Shown here piece after piece: positions 42,346 through 52,218 of a stretch of 64,000 bases of DNA (the stretch's first letter is position 1; each line of letters begins with the position of its first letter). The stretch is taken from positions 1-64,000 of the forward strand of contig DVOW01000034.1 in NCBI GenBank assembly GCA_018713335.1. Reading direction: 5' to 3'. Origin of the DNA: Candidatus Merdivicinus intestinigallinarum. Lineage in GTDB: Bacteria; Bacillota; Clostridia; Oscillospirales; Ruminococcaceae. Position numbers and translations under genes: made by a program. A model generated the notes under the pieces. The model was not told where the DNA came from. It worked only from the letters and a program-made list of their open reading frames with translations, and ran no database searches.

Positions 42346-43719
42346 ATGCAGCGAGAGAAGTTTTCATCCCGGCTGGGATTTGTTCTGATTTCAGCCGGCT
42401 GCGCCATCGGGCTTGGGAACGTTTGGCGGTTCCCCTATATCACCGGGAAGTACGGCGGGGCGGCCTTTGTCCTCATCTACCTGCTGTTTTTGGCGCTGCT
42501 GGCGCTGCCGGTCATGGTGATGGAGTTTTCCGTGGGGCGTGCCAGCCAGAAAAGCTGCGCGGCGTCATTTAAAGCATTAGAGCCCAAAGGGAGCCATTGG
42601 CACTGGGTCGGCTATGCGGGAGTAGCGGGGAATTACCTGCTGATGATGTTTTATACGGTCATCGGCGGGTGGATGCTCTTATATTTCTTCAAAGTGCTCA
42701 CCGGCGGGTTCAAGGGGATGAATGCCGAAGAGATTGGGGAAGCCTTTGCCCATATGCAGACCAGCGAAGTGGGGAGCATGGCGTTTTTCATGCTTTTGGT
42801 GATCCTCATGGGGTTTGGTATCTGCTCTTTGGGGCTGAAAAACGGCGTGGAACGGATCACAAAGGTCATGATGGCCTGCCTTTTGGGGATAATGGCGGTG
42901 CTGGCGGTCCGGTCCTTCTTCCTGGACGGCGCCAAAGAAGGGCTGTCCTTTTACCTGAAGCCGGATTTCGGCGCCATTGCGGAGCAGGGCATCGGCACGG
43001 TGGTTTACGCGGCCATGGGGCAGGCGTTTTTCACCCTCAGCGTGGGCATGGGCTCCATGGCCATTTTCGGCAGCTATATTGGACGGGAGCGTTCCCTGAC
43101 AGGGGAATCCATCCGGATTACGGTTCTGGATACGGCGGTGGCCCTGATGGCCGGGCTGATTATTTTCCCGGCCTGCTTTACCTACGGCGTTTCTCCCGGA
43201 GAAGGGCCCGGGCTGGTTTTCGTGGCCATGCCCAACGTGTTTAACGCCATGCCCGGCGGGCAGATCTGGGGCGCGCTGTTTTTCCTGTTTTTGTTTTTCG
43301 CGGCCTTGTCCACAGTGGTGGCGGTTTTTGAAAACATCGTGTCCTTCGGGATGGACGCCAAAGGCTGGAGCCGGAAAAAATCGGTGCTCATCAACCTGGC
43401 GCTGATCACCGTCCTTTCTTTGCCGTGCCTCCTTGGCTTCAACCTGCTAAGCGGGATCCAGCCCTTGGGGGAGGGCAGCACCGTCATGGATTTGGAGGAC
43501 TTCCTGGTGTCCAATAATATCCTGCCCTTGGGCGCGCTTTGTTACCTGCTGTTCTGCACCACCAAATACGGCTGGGGCTGGGAGAATTTTATCGCGGAAG
43601 CCGACGCCGGCGAGGGCATGAAGTTCCCCAAATGGCTGAAGCCGTATCTGAAATATGTCCTGCCGTTCCTAATCCTGATTATTTTTATCATGGGGTATTG
43701 GGACAAATTTGTAAAATAA
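42346..43719 (+). CDS. Sodium-dependent transporter, NSS/SNF family
   Basis: 457 residues with eleven or twelve membrane segments. The start REKFSSRLGFVLISAGCAIGLGNVWRFPYI, with the unwound TM1 sodium and substrate site, is diagnostic of neurotransmitter:sodium symporters. GMGSMAIFGSYIGR and FFAALSTVVAVFENIVS follow in TM6 to TM8 order. It probably imports an amino acid with sodium. Single gene with a terminator at 43727; CGGAGGGG is its ribosome binding site. Confidence 0.92.
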   Translation: MQREKFSSRLGFVLISAGCAIGLGNVWRFPYITGKYGGAAFVLIYLLFLALLALPVMVMEFSVGRASQKSCAASFKALEPKGSHWHWVGYAGVAGNYLLMMFYTVIGGWMLLYFFKVLTGGFKGMNAEEIGEAFAHMQTSEVGSMAFFMLLVILMGFGICSLGLKNGVERITKVMMACLLGIMAVLAVRSFFLDGAKEGLSFYLKPDFGAIAEQGIGTVVYAAMGQAFFTLSVGMGSMAIFGSYIGRERSLTGESIRITVLDTAVALMAGLIIFPACFTYGVSPGEGPGLVFVAMPNVFNAMPGGQIWGALFFLFLFFAALSTVVAVFENIVSFGMDAKGWSRKKSVLINLALITVLSLPCLLGFNLLSGIQPLGEGSTVMDLEDFLVSNNILPLGALCYLLFCTTKYGWGWENFIAEADAGEGMKFPKWLKPYLKYVLPFLILIIFIMGYWDKFVK

Positions 43720-43726
43720 CAAAATG

Positions 43727-43757
43727 GGGGACAGGCGTTAAGCCTGTCCCCGCTTTT
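43727..43757 (+). terminator. Terminator of the NSS transporter gene
   Basis: GGGGACAGGC-GTTAA-GCCTGTCCCC is followed by GCTTTT, between convergent genes. Confidence 0.82.
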
Positions 43758-43780
43758 CATGTTGAAGCTATATCTATCGG

Positions 43781-44506
43781 TTATTTTACCCAGCGTTCCG
43801 GGAAATGGCCGTATTTCATTTCCGGGCCGCCTGCCGGAGCCGCCCAGCGGACAGCGTTTACGATAACCTTCTGGATTTCCGGCTGATGGTAAATGGGGAA
43901 GGTCTCATGGCCGGGCTGGAAATAGAAAATATGCCCTTTGCCCCGGGTGTAGGTGCAGCCGCTGCGGAACACTTCTCCGCCCTCGAACCAGCTGATGAAC
44001 ACCAGCTCGTCCGGCTGGGGGATCTCAAAGTGCTCGCCGTAGGTTTCCTCGTGCTCGATGACAATGTGGTCGTTTAAGCCCTTCATAATGGGGTGGCCGG
44101 GATTCACCGTCCAAAGGATCTCCTTGTCCCCGGATTCCCGCCATTTCAGGTTCAAAGAACGGGTGCCGCAGATTTTGTGGAAAATCTTGGAAGCGTGGCC
44201 GGAGTGGAGGACAATGAGCCCCATGCCGTCCAGTACCCGCTGGTGAACCCGTTCCACGATCTCATCGGCCACCTTGTCGTGGGCGCAGTGGCCCCACCAG
44301 ATGAGGACATCGGTGTTGTCCAGCACTTCTTTGGTCAGGCCGTGCTCCGGCATTTCCAGGGTAGCAGTACCCGCCTCGATATCGCATTCCCGGTTCAGGA
44401 AATCCGCAATGGCGCCGTGGATCCCATTGGGATAAATGGCCGCCACCTCGGGCATCTCTTTTTCATGTACATTTTCGTTCCAGACTGTTACGCGAATTTT
44501 TTCCAT
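43781..44506 (-). CDS. ThuA-like trehalose utilization protein
   Basis: 241 residues from [16 protein letters not shown]. The longer frame adds 11 residues but AAAGGCGG fits this ATG. The fold is a class I glutamine amidotransferase-like domain. It has [34 protein letters not shown] and [19 protein letters not shown], matching the ThuA/DUF1037 family. The family is linked to sugar utilisation in rhizobia, but its catalytic activity is unclear. It is followed downstream only by the convergent terminator. Confidence 0.82.
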   Translation of the reverse strand: MEKIRVTVWNENVHEKEMPEVAAIYPNGIHGAIADFLNRECDIEAGTATLEMPEHGLTKEVLDNTDVLIWWGHCAHDKVADEIVERVHQRVLDGMGLIVLHSGHASKIFHKICGTRSLNLKWRESGDKEILWTVNPGHPIMKGLNDHIVIEHEETYGEHFEIPQPDELVFISWFEGGEVFRSGCTYTRGKGHIFYFQPGHETFPIYHQPEIQKVIVNAVRWAAPAGGPEMKYGHFPERWVK

Positions 44507-44621
44507 CTTCCGTACCGCCTTTCGTGTAATCGTTTTCACCTGCTATTGTAGCACGATTTCCAGCCGTTGTCAATTTTTTTGCCGAAAAAACTGCACAAAA
44601 GCAGTGTATCCCGGCAGGGCA

Positions 44622-45371
44622 TTACTCCTTAACGGAACGGGTCGCGACAAATGTTGGAACGTTATGTTCGTGAAGGTTCCCCTGTCCATTGGTATCTTCA
44701 TACAAATGGGTCAGCCGGAACCCCGCCTGGAGCTGGCCGCCGATCTGTTCCTCCAAGGTGTGGGAGAACTGGACGCCCCAATTGTTTTTCAGGGATTCCT
44801 CGCAGAGCGCCCGGTCCCGCAAAGGATTGTAGGGGAGGCTGTAGGCGATTTGATTTTCAATTTCATCATAAATAAAATTGATGCCGGTATCATAGCCTCC
44901 CAGCAGGACCCCGCCTTTCTTCAAAATGCGGTAGCACTCTCGAAAAACCGGTTCTACCTTCTCGATGTAGCAGTTGGACACCGGGTGGAAAATCAGGTCG
45001 AAGCTCTCATCAGGAAACGGAAGCGGCTTGGTCATATCCGCCCGGATGATTTCCACCTGGTAGCCCTCCCGTTCCGCCACCATCCGTTCGCTTTCGCATT
45101 GCTGGGGGGAGTAATCCAAAACAGTGCACTCCGCCCCCAAAGCGGCAAAAATGGGGATCTGCTGTCCGCCGCCGCTGGCCAGGCCCAGCAGTTTTTTCCC
45201 TTTCAGCTGGCCGAACCATTCATGTGGGACGGGCTTTGTGGGGGTCAGCAGGACATCCCAGTCCCCCTGGAGGGCCTTTTCGTAGACTTCGTGGGAAATC
45301 GGTTCTCCCCATTCCCAGCCTTCCCGGCACCAGCGGTCGATGGTATCCGCGTTAATCTCTTGATAGTCCAT
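44622..45371 (-). CDS. SAM-dependent methyltransferase
   Basis: 249 residues from MDYQEINADTIDRW, with AAGGAGGA upstream. The class I SAM fold has LLGLASGGGQQIPIFAALGAECTVLDYS (motif I, glycine-rich loop and acidic end), EIIRADMTKPLPFPDESFDLIF and a later VFRECYRILKKGGVLLGG. The substrate is unknown. The ThuA-like gene follows on the same strand after about 115 bases. Confidence 0.85.
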   Translation of the reverse strand: MDYQEINADTIDRWCREGWEWGEPISHEVYEKALQGDWDVLLTPTKPVPHEWFGQLKGKKLLGLASGGGQQIPIFAALGAECTVLDYSPQQCESERMVAEREGYQVEIIRADMTKPLPFPDESFDLIFHPVSNCYIEKVEPVFRECYRILKKGGVLLGGYDTGINFIYDEIENQIAYSLPYNPLRDRALCEESLKNNWGVQFSHTLEEQIGGQLQAGFRLTHLYEDTNGQGNLHEHNVPTFVATRSVKE

Positions 45372-45401
45372 AAATCTCCTCCTTGATAGCCAGTTTGAAG
45401 A

Positions 45402-45435
45402 AAAGCCCAACAGGAAAAACTGTCGGGCTTTGCAT
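45402..45435 (-). terminator. Terminator of the DUF2200 gene
   Basis: Minus strand AAAGCCCGACAG-TTTTTC-CTGTTGGGCTTT followed by TC, immediately after the stop at 45436. Confidence 0.78.
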
Positions 45436-45786
45436 TTAGTTTCTTAAAATTTTTTCCAGCGGTTTCCCCTTGGCAAGTTCGTCCGCCAATTTATCCAGGT
45501 ACCGGATTTCCCGCATCAACGGCTCCTCGATGGTTTCCACCCGGACGCCGCAGACCACGCCGGTGATTTTTTCGCGGTTTGGGTTCAGGGCCGGGGCCTT
45601 CCGGAAGAAATCCCCATAGGTCAAGTCTGATTCCTGAAGCTCCGCCAGCTCTTCCGGACGGTAGCCGGTGAGCCAGGAAACCACCTGCTCAAATTCTTCA
45701 CGGGTGCGGCCCTTTTTCAGGACCTTTTGGAGCAGCAGACCGTAAACCTTAGCAAAGGGCATCTGGTAAACCTTTTCGTTGTCCAT
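45436..45786 (-). CDS. DUF2200 domain protein
   Basis: 116 residues. The start KVYQMPFAKVYGLLLQKVLKKGRTREE and the end VCGVRVETIEEPLMREIRYLDKLADELAKGK match DUF2200, a small soluble family of unknown function. A conserved WLTGY motif lies at about 38-42. It starts 14 bases after the aminopeptidase stop, so it is cotranscribed with it. Confidence 0.88.
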   Translation of the reverse strand: MDNEKVYQMPFAKVYGLLLQKVLKKGRTREEFEQVVSWLTGYRPEELAELQESDLTYGDFFRKAPALNPNREKITGVVCGVRVETIEEPLMREIRYLDKLADELAKGKPLEKILRN

Positions 45787-45800
45787 ATCCGGCCCCCGCC

Positions 45801-47597
45801 TTAACGGGACACAGGCCGGGTGTACCGGTACAGCCAGTTTTTGGCCCGTTCGCTGACCAGGGGAGAAACCTTCTCCCAGACCTTGGCGTGGTAATCATTG
45901 AGCCATTTGATTTCATGGTCGGTGAGCATGGAAACGTCCAGGCAGTTTACATCAATGGGCACCAGGGTGAAGTTCTCAAATTTCATCATTTGGCCGTATT
46001 CGGTGTCGTCGCCTTTGACCACTTCCACCACGTTTTCCGTGCGGATGCCGTGTTCGCCTTCCCGGTAAACGCCGGGTTCCACGGTCAAGACCATGCCTTC
46101 CTCCAGCTTCACAGGGGAGCCGAAGCTCTGGGGACCTTCATGGACGTTGAGCATAAAGCCGACGCCGTGGCCGGTGGCGCAGCGGTAGTCCAAGCCTTCC
46201 CGCCAGAAATACTCCCGGCAGAGGGCGTCCAACTGTTTGCCGCTGGCGCCGTATTTGAACACCGCCTCCATCAGGGCGATGGAACCCTTTAAGGTCAGGG
46301 TGAAGTCGAAGCGCTCGGTTTCGTTGATTTCGCCCAAAGCGAAGGTGCGGGTGATGTCGGTGGTGCCTTCCAGGTACTGCCCGCCGCTGTCAATGAGGAG
46401 CATATGGCTCTTGTCCAGCTGTTTGGAAACGCCGGGTTTGGGGGCGTAGTGCATCATAGCGGCGTTTTCCCGGTAAGCGATGATGGGGGTGAAGCTGTCG
46501 CCCCGGTTCAAAGGCTGGGCGCGGCGGCATTCCGCCAGCTTTTCCACACAGTCGTATTCCGTAAGAGACGTACCCTTGTCCAGCTCCTCAAAGAGCCAGC
46601 CGTAAAATTCCGCCAGAGCGCAGCCGTCCTTTAAATAAGCCTTGTGGGTATTTTCGTTCTCGGTTTTGTTTTTGCAGGCCTTCATCAGGGGGATGGGGTC
46701 CTCGCCGGGAACGGCCGTTAAAGCGGCGTTGTTTTCGATGAGGGCCGCCAGCTCCCCGTTCAGTTCCTCCTTGTCGCAGAGGACCCGCAGTTTGCTGCCG
46801 GTGCTTTCCAGGAAGTCGTAGATCTCCTCGTATCCCCGGATGGAAACCCCTTCGTTTGCCAGGCCGTCCCGGACGCAAACGGGGATCCGGCTGGATTCGG
46901 TGAAGAGCACGGCATCTTCCTTAGAAACAAAGGCGTAGGAGATCACCACCGGATTATTTTCGATGTCATCCGAACGGATATTGAACAGCCAGGCGATGTT
47001 GTCCAGCTTGCTGACGGCGATGGCGTCCGCGTCCAGCTCCTCCAGCTTTTCCCGCAGGCGGGAGAGCTTGTCCGCCGCGGACTCCCCGGTGTATTTTGTT
47101 TCCAGCAAAAAGGCTTCAGTGAAAACTTCCGCCGGACGGGTCTTTTCCACAGCTTCCCAAAGGGTGTTGGCATAATCCGCCCGAAGCTCCAGCTTGATTC
47201 CCTTTTTGGAAAATTCCTTCCGCATTTTTTCCACCTGGCCCGCGGAAAACAGCTTGCCGTTGACGCCCACAATGCTGCCCTCAGGCAGATGCTCCGCCAA
47301 ATAACCGGTGGGGGTGGGGCAGCCGGCGTCCGCCGCTTTGAACAAAACGGCCTCGCTGTCTTTGAGCTCCTTGGCCGCCTGGACATAATACCGCCCGTCG
47401 GTCCAAAGTCCACTCATGTCCCGGGCCACCACAAAGGTCCCGGCGCTGCCGGAAAATCCGGAGATGTACGCCCGGGTTTTCCAGTGGTCCGATACATATT
47501 CGCTCATGTGGGGGTCGGAGCTGGGGATGATGCAGGCATCCATGCCGTTTTCCGTCAGCTGCCGCCGCACCCATTGGATTCTTTCGTTAACTGTCAT
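45801..47597 (-). CDS. pepP: Xaa-Pro aminopeptidase (M24 family, long form)
   Basis: 598 residues from MTVNERIQWVRRQL. AGGAGG precedes two adjacent ATGs, 47600 and 47597, and the second has the better spacing. Two creatinase N-terminal domains precede the metallopeptidase domain. Dinuclear metal ligands appear in LLIDSGGQYLEGTTDITRTF (two Asp), GHGVGFMLNVHEGP (His) and the Glu residues of VLTVEPGVY and RTENVV. It removes N-terminal residues preceding proline. It diverges from feoA. Confidence 0.92.
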   Translation of the reverse strand: MTVNERIQWVRRQLTENGMDACIIPSSDPHMSEYVSDHWKTRAYISGFSGSAGTFVVARDMSGLWTDGRYYVQAAKELKDSEAVLFKAADAGCPTPTGYLAEHLPEGSIVGVNGKLFSAGQVEKMRKEFSKKGIKLELRADYANTLWEAVEKTRPAEVFTEAFLLETKYTGESAADKLSRLREKLEELDADAIAVSKLDNIAWLFNIRSDDIENNPVVISYAFVSKEDAVLFTESSRIPVCVRDGLANEGVSIRGYEEIYDFLESTGSKLRVLCDKEELNGELAALIENNAALTAVPGEDPIPLMKACKNKTENENTHKAYLKDGCALAEFYGWLFEELDKGTSLTEYDCVEKLAECRRAQPLNRGDSFTPIIAYRENAAMMHYAPKPGVSKQLDKSHMLLIDSGGQYLEGTTDITRTFALGEINETERFDFTLTLKGSIALMEAVFKYGASGKQLDALCREYFWREGLDYRCATGHGVGFMLNVHEGPQSFGSPVKLEEGMVLTVEPGVYREGEHGIRTENVVEVVKGDDTEYGQMMKFENFTLVPIDVNCLDVSMLTDHEIKWLNDYHAKVWEKVSPLVSERAKNWLYRYTRPVSR

Positions 47598-47748
47598 CAT
47601 AATACCTCCTGCCTGATGAACCAAACTGTTATCAGTATAGCACGGCCAGCGGCAAAAGGCAAGGTGGGGCGCGGATTCTTTTGGCAGATTTTCTAAAATC
47701 ATTTGCTGTTTTTTCGGATGATTTGGGGCAAAAATCGTCGAAACCCGA

Positions 47749-47777
47749 TTGACATTCGGGAACCAAAAGATTATAAT
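47749..47777 (+). promoter_or_regulatory. Promoter of the feo operon
   Basis: TTGACA (47749-47754), a 17-base spacer and TATAAT (47772-47777): both boxes perfect. No clear Fur palindrome is seen, so iron control cannot be asserted. Confidence 0.82.
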
Positions 47778-47821
47778 TGTTTTGTAACCTAAAGCTAACA
47801 TTTTGGTGGAGGAAGCAGAAT

Positions 47822-48070
47822 ATGACACTCAATCAACTGAAACCCGGACAAAGCGGGGTCATCACTGTGGTAGGCGGGGAGGGCGCCCTGCGCCGCCGCC
47901 TGCTGGATATGGGGCTCACCCCCAAAACCCGTGTGGCTGTCCGCAAGGTAGCGCCCATGGGCGACCCCATCGAGCTGTTTTTGCGCAGCTATGTGCTGAC
48001 CATCCGCAAGGATGACGCGGCCAACATCCAGCTGGATGAAGCAAGCGTGGAGGAGGTGCGCCGCAAATGA
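47822..48070 (+). CDS. feoA: Ferrous iron transport protein FeoA
   Basis: 82 residues from MTLNQLKPGQSGVI, with GGAGGA upstream. The SH3-like FeoA fold has RRRLLDMGLTPKTRVAVRKVAPMGDPIELFLRSYVLTIRKDDA. It assists FeoB at the membrane. It overlaps the feoB start by four bases (ATGA). Confidence 0.93.
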   Translation: MTLNQLKPGQSGVITVVGGEGALRRRLLDMGLTPKTRVAVRKVAPMGDPIELFLRSYVLTIRKDDAANIQLDEASVEEVRRK

Positions 48071-50079
48071 AGCTGCTTTTCGCCCTTGCCGGCAACCAGA
48101 ACAGCGGGAAAACCACCCTCTTTAACCGTCTCACCGGCTCCAACCAGCATGTGGGCAATTTCCCCGGCGTCACCGTGGAGAAAAAGGAAGGCCAGGTGAA
48201 AAAGCACCCGGAAGCGTCGGTCGTGGACCTGCCGGGCATTTACTCCCTGTCCCCCTACACCTCGGAGGAGATCGTCACCCGGGATTTTGTTTTGAAGGAG
48301 CACCCCAACGGCATCATCAACATTGTGGACGCCACCAATATTGAACGGAACCTTTACCTGTCCCTCCAGCTCATTGAGCTGGGCATCCCCATGGTCATTG
48401 CCCTGAACATGATGGACGAGGTCCGGGCCAGCGGCAACTCCATCGACATCGCGAAGCTCTCCGATGAGCTGGGCGTGCCGGTGGTCCCCATTTCCGCAGG
48501 CAAGAACGAGGGCATCGACGAATTGATCGAAGTGGCCATCCGTACCGCCTCCCAGGGCAAAAAGCCCCTGAAATACGATTTCTGCGACGGGGAAGTCCAT
48601 AAAGCCATCCACGCCATCGCCCACATTATCGTGGACCAGGCTAAGGAAGCCGGGATTCCCCTGCGGTTCGCCGCCACCAAGCTGGTGGAAGGGGACGAAC
48701 CCACCCAGGAGCTGCTGAAATTGGACGAGGACCAGCAGCACATTATCGAGCATATCATTGAGGATATGCAGAACGAGCTGGGCACCGACCGGGAAGCCGC
48801 CCTGGCCGATATGCGCTACACCTTTATCGAACGGGTCTGCGGCGGCTGCGTCACCAAGCACCAGGAAACCCGGGAGCAGGTGCGTTCCGAGAAAATCGAC
48901 AAGATCCTCACCAGCAAATATTGGGGCATCCCCATTTTCCTGGGGATCATGCTGCTGATCTTTTACCTGACCTTCACCCTTTTGGGCGCGCCCTTGCAGG
49001 AGCTGATGGATAAGGGGATTACGGCGCTGACGGACCTGACGGCCAAAGGCATGGCCTATGTGGGCATCAGCGACTGGCTCCAAAGCCTGGTCATCGACGG
49101 CATCTTTGCCGGGGTGGGCAGCGTCCTTTCCTTCCTTCCTATTATCGTGCTTCTCTTTTTCTTCCTCTCCTTGCTGGAGGACAGCGGCTATATGGCAAGG
49201 GTCGCCTTTGTCATGGATAAGCTGCTGCGGAAAATCGGCCTGTCCGGCCGTTCCTTTGTGCCCATGCTCATCGGCTTTGGGTGCAGCGTCCCGGCCATTA
49301 TGTCCGCCCGGACTTTGTCCAGCGAACGGGACCGGAAAATGACCATCCTGCTGACGCCCTTTATGTCGTGCAGCGCCAAGCTCCCCATTTACGGCATGAT
49401 TATTATGGCCTTTTTCCCCCACCACCGGGCGCTGATTATGATGTCGGTGTACGTCATCGGCATCCTGGTGGCCATCCTTTCCGGGCTTCTTTTAAAGAGC
49501 ACGGTGTTTAAGGGCAACCCCATCCCCTTTGTCATGGAACTGCCCGCCTACCGGATCCCCTCGCCCCGGAGCGTTTTGATGCTCATGTGGGAAAAAGCCA
49601 AGGACTTCCTCCGCAAGGCGTTTACCATCATTTTTGTAGCCACTATCGTCATCTGGTTCCTCCAGAGCTTTGATATCCGCCTGAACATGGTGGCCGACAG
49701 CTCCCAGAGTATCTTAGCCTCCATCGGTTCCCTGATTGCCCCGCTGTTTGTCCCCCTGGGCTTCGCGGACTGGCGGGCCTCCACAGCCCTGCTCACCGGC
49801 ATCACCGCCAAGGAATCGGTGGTGTCCACCCTGACCATTTTGACCGGCGCCTCCACCGACGCCCAGCTTTCCCAGGTGCTGGCCACCATCTTTACCCCTT
49901 TGAGCGCCTATTCGTTTTTGGTGTTCACCGTCCTGTATATGCCCTGCGTGGCCGCCTTTGCCGCCAGCAAGCGGGAGCTTGGCTCCTGGAAGGGCGCGAT
50001 TTTCACCGCCCTTTATCAGACCGGCGCGGCCTATGTCATGGCCCTGGTTGTTTACCAGATTGGGCGGCTGATTGTGTAA
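48067..50079 (+). CDS. feoB: Ferrous iron transporter FeoB
   Basis: 670 residues. The N-terminal G domain has G1 GNQNSGKTTLFN, G3 DLPGIYSL and G4 NMMDE, and a helical spacer follows to about 260. The polytopic part contains two gate repeats, including RSFVPMLIGFGCSVPAIMSARTL with a conserved Cys and LLTPFMSCSAKLPIYG. It moves Fe(II) across the membrane. The next gene is the small Cys-rich partner. Confidence 0.96.
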   Translation: MKLLFALAGNQNSGKTTLFNRLTGSNQHVGNFPGVTVEKKEGQVKKHPEASVVDLPGIYSLSPYTSEEIVTRDFVLKEHPNGIINIVDATNIERNLYLSLQLIELGIPMVIALNMMDEVRASGNSIDIAKLSDELGVPVVPISAGKNEGIDELIEVAIRTASQGKKPLKYDFCDGEVHKAIHAIAHIIVDQAKEAGIPLRFAATKLVEGDEPTQELLKLDEDQQHIIEHIIEDMQNELGTDREAALADMRYTFIERVCGGCVTKHQETREQVRSEKIDKILTSKYWGIPIFLGIMLLIFYLTFTLLGAPLQELMDKGITALTDLTAKGMAYVGISDWLQSLVIDGIFAGVGSVLSFLPIIVLLFFFLSLLEDSGYMARVAFVMDKLLRKIGLSGRSFVPMLIGFGCSVPAIMSARTLSSERDRKMTILLTPFMSCSAKLPIYGMIIMAFFPHHRALIMMSVYVIGILVAILSGLLLKSTVFKGNPIPFVMELPAYRIPSPRSVLMLMWEKAKDFLRKAFTIIFVATIVIWFLQSFDIRLNMVADSSQSILASIGSLIAPLFVPLGFADWRASTALLTGITAKESVVSTLTILTGASTDAQLSQVLATIFTPLSAYSFLVFTVLYMPCVAAFAASKRELGSWKGAIFTALYQTGAAYVMALVVYQIGRLIV

Positions 50080-50103
50080 AAACCGCTGAAAAGGAGGTTT
50101 TGT

Positions 50104-50271
50104 ATGACCTTTGCCGATGTGATTTTGATTGTTCTGATAGCGGCGGCTGTTGCCGCTGTGGTGATTTCCGCCCGGCGGCGGAAAAAGAAAGGGCTGGGCT
50201 GCTGCGGAAGCTGTTCCGGCTGCTCTCACGGCAGCCAGTGCGGTTCCTGCCAAACATCTTCTGAAAAATAA
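50104..50271 (+). CDS. FeoB-associated Cys-rich membrane protein
   Basis: 55 residues. MTFADVILIVLIAAAVAAVVISARRRKK forms one membrane helix with a basic stop-transfer. The tail CCGSCSGCSHGSQCGSC has six cysteines. This is the small FeoB-associated Cys-rich family (PF12669-like) found after feoB in Firmicutes. AAGGAGG precedes the ATG, and the gap to feoB is 24 bases. It may bind iron on the cytoplasmic face; that role is inferred from the family context. Confidence 0.88.
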   Translation: MTFADVILIVLIAAAVAAVVISARRRKKKGLGCCGSCSGCSHGSQCGSCQTSSEK

Positions 50272-50274
50272 GAG

Positions 50275-50304
50275 AAAGGCCGCTGGTTTCCCAGCGGCCT
50301 TTTC
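50275..50304 (+). terminator. Terminator of the feo operon
   Basis: AAAGGCCGCTGG-TTTC-CCAGCGGCCTTT followed by TCG. Its symmetry means it can also serve malQ from the other strand. Confidence 0.85.
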
Positions 50305-50317
50305 GTATGCCTTTCTT

Positions 50318-51817
50318 TTACCCCCGGCTGAACAGGGCGTTGATTTCGGCAAAATAATCCGCGTCCAGCTCTTCCAGGTTGTTTTTACCGATGCGGAACC
50401 GCCAGTGGTTGGCGTCGGAACCCGGGACGTTCATCCGGGTGTCGGAGCCGAAACCGCACATATCCTGGATGGAAATGATGGCCGTGTCCGCCGCGGAACG
50501 CCACACCGCCTCGATGATGGCCCGGCAGGAGGGGCTGTTGTACCCGCCCTGGCTCCAGTCATCACCGGAGAATCCGCAGTACCGCAGGGCGAAGGCCCGT
50601 TCCTCCGGGGAAGCTTCCCACAGCCATCCCAGCAGAGTGTTGTTGTCGTGGGTCCCCACATAGGCCACGCAGTTGTGGGGGTAATTGTGGGGCAGATGGG
50701 AGCTGTCCGCCCCCGGCTCAAAGCCGAACTGGACCACCCGCATCCCCGGCAGGCCGGATCTTTCCAGGAGTTCCACAACGTCCTCCCCGAACACGCCCAG
50801 ATCCTCGGCGATAATTTTCGGCGGCTCCGGGAATGCCTTTTTGACAGCCTCAAAGAACGCCATGCCCGGGCCTTTCATCCAGCTGCCTTCCTTGGCGGTT
50901 TTGGCCGTTACCGGAACGGCCCAGAAGGAGGCCAGGGCCCGGAAGTGGTCGATGCGGACAATGTGGTAAAAATCCATGGCCGCCTTCAGCCGGGACATCC
51001 ACCAGGCAAAGCCGTCTTTAGCCATTTTCTCCCAATCGTAAAGGGGGTTGCCCCAAAGCTGGCCGTCCTCGGAGAAATAGTCCGGCGGCACCCCGGCCAC
51101 CTTTTCCGGCTCGTAAGTATCCGGGTCCAGCAGAAACAGTTCCCGGTTGGCCCAGACGTCGCTGGAATCCCGGGAAACGTAAATGGGCATATCCCCGATG
51201 ACTTCGATTTCCTTTTCCTCCGCGTAGGCCTTGATTCCTGCCCATTGGCGGAAAAACTCGTACTGAACAAATTCCCAGAAAACTGTTTCCGCTTCATAAT
51301 CCCGCCGGTGTTCCAAAGCAAGCTCATATTTCGCCAGTTCCTCCGGCCATTCCCACCAGGGCTTGCCGTCCTGCTCCTTTTGAATGGCCATAAACAGGGC
51401 GAAAGGGGGGAGCCAGGGCTGACTTTTGGCAAAATTCTTGACTTCCTGGGCTTTTTTTCCCGTCAGCCGGGAAAAGGCCAGCCGCAGAAGGGAGAGCCGG
51501 GACTCTTTGGCAAAGGCGTAATCCGCTGTGTAGGGGGAGCCGTGGTATTCGGCCTCCTTCACTTCCTGCTCCGTCAGCAGCCCTTCTTCCGCAAGGCCCC
51601 TGGGGTCGATGAATAAGTAGTTCCCCGCGAAAGCCGAAACGCTGGCATAGGGGGAATTGTGGGAGTCCACCATGGTAAAGGGCAGGACCTGCCACTTGTG
51701 GAATTTCATGGCGGCCGCTTTGTCCAAAAATGCCCGGGCCTCTTTCCCGAAAACGCCGACGCCGTAAGGCGAAGGCAGGGAAGAAACGGGCAGAAGAATG
51801 CCTGCTGATCTCGTCAT
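50318..51817 (-). CDS. malQ: 4-alpha-glucanotransferase (amylomaltase)
   Basis: 499 residues, GH77 length. N-terminal RSAGILLPVSSLPSPYGVGVFG, the nucleophile region VRIDHFRALASFWAVP, the general acid/base region IIAEDLGVF and GTHDNNTLLGW are all diagnostic. It rearranges maltodextrins in the cytoplasm. It is a single gene on the minus strand. The XRE gene upstream is about 100 bases away and in the same direction. Confidence 0.95.
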   Translation of the reverse strand: MTRSAGILLPVSSLPSPYGVGVFGKEARAFLDKAAAMKFHKWQVLPFTMVDSHNSPYASVSAFAGNYLFIDPRGLAEEGLLTEQEVKEAEYHGSPYTADYAFAKESRLSLLRLAFSRLTGKKAQEVKNFAKSQPWLPPFALFMAIQKEQDGKPWWEWPEELAKYELALEHRRDYEAETVFWEFVQYEFFRQWAGIKAYAEEKEIEVIGDMPIYVSRDSSDVWANRELFLLDPDTYEPEKVAGVPPDYFSEDGQLWGNPLYDWEKMAKDGFAWWMSRLKAAMDFYHIVRIDHFRALASFWAVPVTAKTAKEGSWMKGPGMAFFEAVKKAFPEPPKIIAEDLGVFGEDVVELLERSGLPGMRVVQFGFEPGADSSHLPHNYPHNCVAYVGTHDNNTLLGWLWEASPEERAFALRYCGFSGDDWSQGGYNSPSCRAIIEAVWRSAADTAIISIQDMCGFGSDTRMNVPGSDANHWRFRIGKNNLEELDADYFAEINALFSRG

Positions 51818-51919
51818 GCTGTAGATCTCTCCTTTAAGATAATAAGAATATTATAGCGTTTTGCTGCAAAAAAATCAAGGGCCCTCCGGTAAATTGAAAT
51901 AAATTCCACAATGGATCGG

Positions 51920-52147
51920 CTAATCTTCAAAATCAAACAGTTGGCTCGGCTTCACGTTCAAGGCGTCGCAGATGTCAAAGACGACGGGCAGGGAAACGGC
52001 CCCGTCCGCCGTTTCGATCCGGCTCATATGGGTCCGGCTGATATTGACGGCCTCCGCCAGCTGGCTTTGGGAAAGCCCCCGTTTTTTGCGAAAATAAGAA
52101 ATATTCAGTCCCAGCGCTTTCAGTTCTTTTTGATGCGCATTGCTCAT
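51920..52147 (-). CDS. XRE-family helix-turn-helix regulator
   Basis: 75 residues. The whole protein is one Cro/CI-type HTH: LGLNISYFRKKRGLSQSQLAEAVNISRTHMSRIETADGAVSLPVVFDICDALNVKPSQLFDFED split over the five usual helices, with SQSQLAEAVNIS as helices 2 and 3. There is no sensor domain. It could regulate malQ downstream or itself; no operator is evident. Confidence 0.87.
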   Translation of the reverse strand: MSNAHQKELKALGLNISYFRKKRGLSQSQLAEAVNISRTHMSRIETADGAVSLPVVFDICDALNVKPSQLFDFED

Positions 52148-52218
52148 AAATCATCACCAATATAAGTGTACAGGGGATTTTATCAAAAAACGACAACGCT
52201 TTCCGTTGCAAATATAAC